Of a DNA stretch of 64,000 bases, positions 57,331 to 64,000 are shown piece by piece (positions within the stretch are counted from its first letter, which is position 1; every line of letters begins with the position of its first letter). Below the pieces are notes generated by a model. The model did no database searches, was not told the origin of the DNA, and worked only from the letters and a program-made list of their open reading frames with translations. The stretch lies in contig JAGPNK010000002.1 in assembly GCA_020746835.1 (NCBI GenBank), positions 1,302,001 through 1,366,000 on the forward strand, read 5' to 3'. Origin of the DNA: Stachybotrys elegans. Taxonomy: Eukaryota > Ascomycota > Sordariomycetes > Hypocreales > Stachybotryaceae. The translations under genes and the position numbers were made by a program.

Positions 57331-58913
57331 GATGAACGGCTCGAGGACGTTGTGAAAACATGTGGGAGGAAGCTTGCAATGCGATGCGATGCGATGTGAT
57401 GCGGAGAGTCGTAAGTCGTCATAGGACGAAGTCAACTTTTAGTTGTATTTTCCAGACTACCTAGTAACTGGACGAATTGATTATGACGAGTGCGGTTTGT
57501 GGCAGGCCTCCTTGCCAAGCTATGGGTTGGCTCATGGGAAATCCGATATTAATATTGCCATAACACAGAGCAGCTTTGTCTTTGTCCAAGCATAGCGACA
57601 TGTCCATTGCATTGATCAAGAGCTGGAAGAATCATGCGGAGTAGACGCTCCGTCCAGAACCTACTCTACGGGGCGCATGGTCGATTTTGGTCATCTCTAA
57701 AGCTCTTGTAGCATGGTTTTACACCTAAAACTATAACCAGAAGGGGGGTTTAACTGACGATTAGCACCTAAAATGCTTATAGTCATGGCGAATTGGTGGC
57801 AATTATGTTACAAGAGGTGAGAACTGACCATAAGGGTCACCAAAATGGGGGTGCCGCCTGCTAGTAGTAACATTCCAGTGAAGCCTCACGTGGCGGATGC
57901 TGCTCATCACTTGGCCCAGCCAATAGGGGAAAATGGCTAAGAGACTGCAGGCGCCACCGTCAATCGCCAGCATACATACATATATGTATATACATAATCA
58001 CTCGGTAATAATTACAGCACTTGAGGCACCTCTGCAAGAGGAGCCGCCGGGGCACACCAAACAATTGAAGCCAATGGATGTATTCTCGTCCGTACCTGGA
58101 GGGCAATTCTTTGTACATAACAAGCTGGGAAAGACGCGAGTCTGGCAGCGCGTCTAGGGTCGACAATGGCAGTTCCAAAGCAGTGCAAGGTCGCCATGGT
58201 TCAATCCGCATCGACGCGATTGAATCGGAAAACTGATCAATAACATGCTTCTTCTCTTGCGTGTACATGTAATCGGTCAAGGCGACAGGGCTCGGCTGAG
58301 GTACCGAGAAGAGTCTGCGGAGGTACCTGAAAAGGCACAGGGGATTGGCAGGTTTACAGAGGCAAGAGAGGCTCCAGCAGGTACCTTGAGCAGGGATCGT
58401 GGCTGCAGCTCCACCGGCAACATTTTTTTGTTCTCCAGCCAGAGCCAATGGCTGCGTGCTTCGTCACTTTGTCCAACGCATCCAGGTTGCGCCGTGCATT
58501 TGGTCCAAACCAAACTCAGCTCGATTTTCCTCCTCCTCGTCGTCGGGCAGCTCTCAAGTACCTCTTTGACTGGCCACCTCAATTTTCCCTTTTTTTTTTG
58601 TTTTTGTTTTTTCCCCATCCATCCATCCATCTTTGATGCGTCGGCAGCCCCCTCCGGCCATCGACGTCAACAGGCCTTTTAGATCGCCTTAAGATAATAG
58701 GCTAGTACCTTGGTACAGGTACTTCACTTTCACGCCCTCGAAAACATCAACACCACATCCAACCCTGCACAATTTTCCCCTGCGCTTCACGACCACGACC
58801 ACGCCAGCTACCACCAACCATCACCGCCATCCTCATCCTTCGCCCCCCATCGCGAATCGTCGCCCGACCCCGAGCTCGACCCTCTCTGCGATCGTTTTAT
58901 TCCGAATTCAACA
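57331..58913. other. Divergent promoter region of afg1 and nup133
   Basis: It contains two exact AGGTACCT palindromes (58321-58328 and 58379-58386) and a near copy at 58299-58306, all within 90 bp and 530-600 bp upstream of the nup133 start. A (CCAT)n tract lies near 58615-58631. A minus-strand frame of 162 codons (57960-58448) has no domain and is not called. Confidence 0.5.
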
Positions 58914-61900
58914 ATGTTTTCGCCGTCGGTCGCTCACGGTGGCCCGGCGACGGCGACACGCTCCCGTCGTCGCCAGAGGCCCAAGAGCCAGGACGACATC
59001 GTTCAGCAGCCAAAGGCCAAGCGCCAACGTCTCCCTCTGACCGAGCAAACCTTCGTCAACCCCGACGCGCCCCAGGAGATGATCCAGATCCAGATCGAGA
59101 AACCCGTAGCCGCGACACCCAACGGCGTCATCAAACACGACAACCTCGAGAACATCGACCCGACGCCGCGTAGGGATTCGAGCATGCGTATCAAGAAGCC
59201 CAAACATGGCGACCGAGCCGCTAACAAAGGCGACGGCAGCCTTGTCTTGGTTCGTCAACTCCCTGCCACCAACAGCCCCCCAAAAGGAGATGCTCGTCTT
59301 TGATCTCTTATATGCTAACACGTCATTTTGATGCATTAGACCAGCACCACCGCATACACAGTGAGCAAGTTGCCGGCTTTGCCTGATCGCATCCGCTCAG
59401 ACTGGTCAGGTTTGTCGCGTCGCACCCGTAAACACTATACTCCATCTCTGACTAGCTATAGGGAACCAACATGCCGATGTCTTCTCCTCTTCTGGCTATG
59501 CCCTGAGCCTCACATCGACTCACGCCATGGTCTGGCCCTACACGTCTACATCTCCGTCACCCGAGACTTTCACCTTCACTCTACCGGCTGGCTCGAAGCC
59601 ATCCGACCCTCTGCCTGTTGGCTGCCTGGTCTCGCCCTCTGCCTCGTCGACCGAGCCAGGTTTAGTCGTTGTCATGGCTGGTACCGGCAAAGTCGTATAC
59701 TGGGAGTCGATTTCCAGCGCTGCCACGTTTGCCTTCATCAAGAAGGATCGATCTGGTGTGGAATATGTCATTAACGGCATGTCGTCCGGAGAAAAGGTCG
59801 TGGCCATTACCAACGCTGAATCGGCTGGCTTCATCCTCACCTTCAATACTGGCCGGTTGGCCTACATGAACGTTCGCGACAGCCACGGCAGACCTTCCAT
59901 CTCTGTTCAGTTCCTGCGCTCGAATCTCACCGCAACCACCAATGGAATCTTCGGCAGCATCCGTCACGCGTTCTCGAATTTGTCGCTTAGGGGCCACATT
60001 GCTGCCGTACGTGCAGACCGATCTGCTCGCGTTGGAGAGCGCAATGTTGTTGCGCTTACCGCCAAGGGCCGACTGCAAGCCTGGAAGATTCACCGTGGAG
60101 GCCATGAGGAGCCCGCTGGCAATTCCGACATCCGCGAGGAATTGATTGCCGCCTTGCACGAGAATGATCCTGCCACCCGCGACTTCCCGACTGAGTCTTT
60201 CGAAGCTATCGACTTCACCTTCGTGCCCAAGGGAATGGAGTCCAAGTACCTAGAGCTCAGCAGACTGAGTGACGCCATGGGCTCAGACGACTCTAACGTG
60301 CAGCATCTGCTTCTACTTGTGGGCTTGACGAGGCGAAGCGAGTCCCGTTACGCCTTGGTTGAGGTCATCCAGACGCTGGACAGCTGCCACATTGGCATGA
60401 TCCGACCCATCACTTCGTACTCGACACCACTATCCCACTCCGAATCTCCGAATGCCCCCCGACCTCGCGTCTACCTCCCACGCCCAGCACTTGTCGCCTT
60501 TGTCGTATTCGAGCGAGCCGCCATCGTGGCATCGATTGCCAGCCCCCCCGATTCACCGGAAGCCCAGCTCCAATCCGAGAGTCACCTTGTTCCTGCTTCT
60601 TTCGAGGATGTTATCGATTTCCAAGAGGATAATGTCCACGAAATTGTCGGCTCTGGCTTTGAGGAGGCAGCTGTTTCCAACGGGCACGAGGACACCAAGC
60701 TGCATCGGCACAAGGGCAGAAATCCCGCCGTGGTGCTCGTCGTTCGGGGCGCAGGCGTTGTTCGTATTGTCACGACGGATGTCGACAAATTTGCAAGTGA
60801 CCAATCGCCTCATGTCTCTGCTAAGAGCAAGCTGGAGCAGGCCGTCTTCTTTGGACTCAAGTCCGACAACCCATTGATGTTTGGCAGCCGCAGGGAGATC
60901 CGATTTTCACGAGAAGAGACTGCAGAGGCCGCCCTGGAGGTCAGCCACGAAATTCTCAGCTCAACAACTTCATTCATCTCTACCCTCCCAGCTGCATTGG
61001 AAGATAACCTTCTGGCTCGCTCCAAGGCGCTCGAGAAGCTGATGACGCACCTAAACACCATCGGCGCTGATTTGGATAGGAAGACTCGATGGAGCCTGCT
61101 CTACAATGCAGAGAAGATGCGCGTTGCACACATGCTGTGGAAACGGCACGAATCGTTCATGACAGCTCGCTCAGCAGATGACAAGAAGAGCCTCATTGCC
61201 ATGATCGTTGAGTTCATCCACCAAGATCAGAAGCACCTTCCCGCTCGCACTGCGGGCTACGTCGACGATGTTCGACACTGGTTCGTGAATGATGTCTTCC
61301 GCATCGAGCTGCTTGTGGCCTGGGCATACGAAGTCATCAAGACGCTATACCGAGACGGCCTTCTGGATGACTCCCGAGTCACTCTGCTGATGTATGAAGC
61401 GATCCAGATCAACATCTGCACCTCGAGAGAAGCCCTGGACTTCCGTAAAAACAAGCTTACCTTCTACGGCCTGGGAGATGAGCAGCTGGAAAACGGCATA
61501 CTGCCTAGCGGATACGAGGGGCTGCCGGAGCCTTGGACCGGATGCCAGTATGTCGCCAACAACGCCAAGCGCTTGTCAGAGCTCTCGTGGGAGTGGATCA
61601 AAAACAGACTCTTGGAAGAGAAAACGCGAATTACGAACAAGAACGATGTGGCCACTCTTGAAAAGATCTACCGGGAGCTGGCTGATCTGATTGACGTCTC
61701 GCTTACCTCGACATTGGAGTGTGCGCTTTGGGCCGACACCGTACCGCATCTCCGAGAGATTGCACGGAACTTCATGAATTCATACACCGCCGATAGGTAT
61801 CAGAAACCCGTCAACTTGGCTCGTGCTGGAAAATGGGAAGAGGCTGCCTCTATTGCAGAGAAGCACAAGAGCTTGGATGCCCTTGCTCTTATTCTACTGG

Positions 61901-63153
61901 ATCATATCGAGGAGCTGGAGCAACGCTGCCTTGACCAAACGGAACCGCGCAGCGTCGTTGTTCTTCGCGCATCGAAGAAGGAGAAGCTCCAAGCATGCAT
62001 CGCCAAATATGGACAAGCTTTCGCATTCCCCATGTACGATTATCTCCTTGAGCGCCACGGCGTCGATCCTGTGCTCAGCTTCGAGCTGGATAAGCGTGGA
62101 TACAAGACCAAGTTTCTCCGGTCACGGCCCGAGCTTGCTCGCGTATCTTGGATCAACGACGTCGAGCTTGAACAGGACGTTGGCCATGCTGCAACTACTT
62201 TACTCGATCTTGGTCTCAACAAGGAGCAGCAGGTGTGGAACAAGAAGATTGAGCTCAGCATGAGCAAGCTTGCTCTTCTGGCAGAAACCGAGACGACATC
62301 CCGAAAGAACGGGCTATTTAAGCCGGACGTCGACGAGGCTCGCAATGAAGAGCAGATGAAGAAGATTGATCGAGAGCTGGTCTCAGTCAGAATACAGAAC
62401 CAGCTCTACGACCTCGTCAGCATCTGCACGCGCGAGGCTGTCGACGACGCGGCCGCCCTTCACTTTGCAATGGAGGCACACAGCATGAACATTCCTAGAC
62501 GTCAGAGGGCTCTGTACCAAATCTTCGAGGATGGCATGAAGCGACTACTGCGACACGAGGCCCTGGATGCCATGACCCTCATCGACCTGCTGACACTGGT
62601 ATATCTAAGCCCCGATCTGCGGATGGAAGATGAACACCCATTCTGGATGGCGCTCAAGGTCGCCGAGAGTAGCTGCCACCCTGACGAGCGAAAGGAGGCC
62701 TCCAAGCTCATTTGGCGGAGACTCTTCATTCGGGATGACTGGGCTAAGATGAACGACACCCAGCTGAAGGGTGACTGCGAGGTTGTTGAGCGCCTTTCTG
62801 ATACCGAGCTTTTCCTGATGTTTGAAGACTGCATTCGCTTCCGTAAGTTCGAACCAGTCCATCCTCTCATCCACTATATTAACTTGTTCACAGAGGATCC
62901 CCGAGAGCCGTTCCGCCCAAAGGCGCCAATGGATGTAGCGGGTGCCTTTACAGAGACGCTGGACCGCCGGTTCCGCGACTTTGATGCAGGCTTCCAGAAC
63001 AAGCTTCTCGAGGCTATGCGGTGGGAGGATAAGCTGCTCCTGCAGTACATTGAGAAGAATCGTCTTAGCGAATGGGTCCTGACGACCTTTGACGCCGCTC
63101 GTGTCGACATGAATGCGCAGCTCGACAACGCCACTAAGGAAGGCGCTGTCTAG
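58914..63153 (+). CDS. nup133: Nucleoporin Nup133
   Basis: Scaffold nucleoporin of the Y-shaped Nup84/Nup107 complex; 1365 aa, the usual size in filamentous fungi. Exons 58914-59249, 59340-59409 and 59462-63153. The basic Pro-rich N-terminus is followed by AYTVSKLPALPDRIRSDWSG, assembled across the second and third exons, then ALSLTSTHAMVWPYTS, the first blades of the N-terminal beta-propeller. Further propeller text includes GLVVVMAGTGKVVYWES. The C-terminal half is the alpha-helical stack, with FVNDVFRIELLVAWAYEVIK and, near the end, LLQYIEKNRLSEWVLTTFD. The first donor is GTTCGT, weaker than average, with a 90-nt intron and a GCTAAC branch site. Confidence 0.95.
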
Positions 63154-64000
63154 GCGACAAACTCCGACCAGGTTCAATATCGACGAGTATGAACACGGCA
63201 ATAGCAGGTTCTAGTCAACATCATGTATTATACTATGTCAAATGAATGGGAGGGCGCAGCAATAGAGTGCTCCGCCGGGCGGTGGGAACATAATAACCGA
63301 GGAGGGGGTGCGGAGGGGCAAAATGTCTTTGGAACGGAAGGCTTTGCTTCGGCATTGCACGAGGAGCAGAGACGAGACGCGTGCTCTTTTCCTTTCCGTC
63401 TTGCATCTTCATGTTTACGGTGTATGGATGGCTTTGGGAGGGAGGGGATTCTTCAACAACTTTTGTTTTCCCTTTGTTTTAGGTAATTACGGATACGGGT
63501 TTCTTCCATGTCAATACATGACCTCGACTGACTGCACCCTACAATCTATTTCCTCGTATCATGCTGTTCTGTGCTTGGCCTGAATTGTTGTAGAAGCAAA
63601 ATTTACATGTCTTATATGGCGGCTTGCTCGAGTTCCCAATCGTTGCATTATGCACAGCTGGGACATATATGTCAGGATATTGATGCTCATGATTCATTCT
63701 AACCCCCTCAAATATGTATGGCAGCTTGATACGTCAAATCCCTTCCAACGTTACGGTACACGAGACGCCAAAATACACCCTGCTGACGTTTGAGTCCCCT
63801 TTCCACCGTGTCCTTCCCTTTTATGCCCAGCATGACTCTCCTGCTCCTTTTTGGTAGAGAGCGTCAACTTTGCTCTCCTAGTGACGGCAGTGGTGCAGTT
63901 GTGCTCGCGAGCAAACTGATAAGCCGGCGTGTCTACAACGTGAAGAAGAGTAAAAACAACGAGAACGCCATGACACGAGGGACGCTGGGGAGGTGCAAGT
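63154..64000. other. Right-edge region after nup133
   Basis: This is the 3' UTR of nup133 and flanking DNA. No gene, RNA or repeat is recognised up to the window end; a gene starting beyond the edge cannot be excluded. Confidence 0.45.

Overview
The window looks like chromosomal DNA of a filamentous ascomycete (Pezizomycotina; gene content and style suggest Sordariomycetes, probably Hypocreales). Evidence: compact genes on both strands, short GT-AG introns (mostly 48-70 nt) with CTAAC/CTGAC branch sites, a fungal Zn(II)2Cys6 regulator, a GPI-anchored Ser/Thr-rich protein, an aegerolysin and intron-containing tRNAs. I see no bacterial operons, CRISPR array, recognisable transposon or rRNA. Most genes had to be spliced by eye; exon junctions were checked for frame continuity and for fit to family motifs.

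Layout. 1-6.2 kb: a possible unassigned minus-strand gene at the left edge, a six-exon Zn2Cys6 transcription factor (+) and an SPX-domain protein with three C-terminal membrane segments, Vtc5-like (-). 6.2-11 kb: a gene-poor stretch. 11-20.4 kb: neutral ceramidase (+), GT31-type glycosyltransferase (+), F-box-like protein (-). 22.5-27 kb: tRNA-Val(UAC), Tctex-type dynein light chain (-), Vtc1 (+), an Alba-domain (RNase P/MRP-type) protein (-) and an aegerolysin (-) with a clear TATA box. 29-31.1 kb: the 13-exon saccharopine reductase gene lys9 (-). 31.1-34.7 kb: gene-poor. 34.7-38 kb: AHC1-like zinc-finger protein (+) and a GPI-anchored cell-wall protein (-). 40.1-46.1 kb: mitochondrial malonyl-CoA:ACP transacylase (-), AP-3 mu (-), a DMAC1-like membrane protein (+), exosome Rrp4 (+). 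46.4-55.2 kb: Hfd1-like fatty aldehyde dehydrogenase (-), mitoribosomal mS35 (-), Alg13 (+), Aip1 (-), tRNA-Asn(GUU) (-), Tca17/TRAPPC2L (+). 55.4-63.2 kb: Afg1-like ATPase (-) and nucleoporin Nup133 (+).

Functionally this is mostly housekeeping: vesicle traffic (AP-3, Tca17), cytoskeleton (Aip1, dynein light chain), RNA decay and transport (Rrp4, Nup133, Alba protein), mitochondrial function (Mct1, mS35, Afg1, DMAC1-like), lysine synthesis (Lys9), N-glycosylation (Alg13), and sphingolipid and fatty-aldehyde turnover (ceramidase, Hfd1). Two candidate parts of the vacuolar polyphosphate (VTC) machinery lie about 19 kb apart. Several neighbours are head-to-head and share short promoters.

I found no convincing unknown system. 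The best leads are: a seven-copy enrichment of the palindrome AGGTACCT confined to intergenic DNA; coding-like, spliceable sequence of unknown identity at 233-560; an aegerolysin without a visible pore-forming partner; an in-frame alternative acceptor that would alter the conserved start of Mct1; a 21-nt micro-exon in lys9; and a duplicated short motif in the F-box protein.
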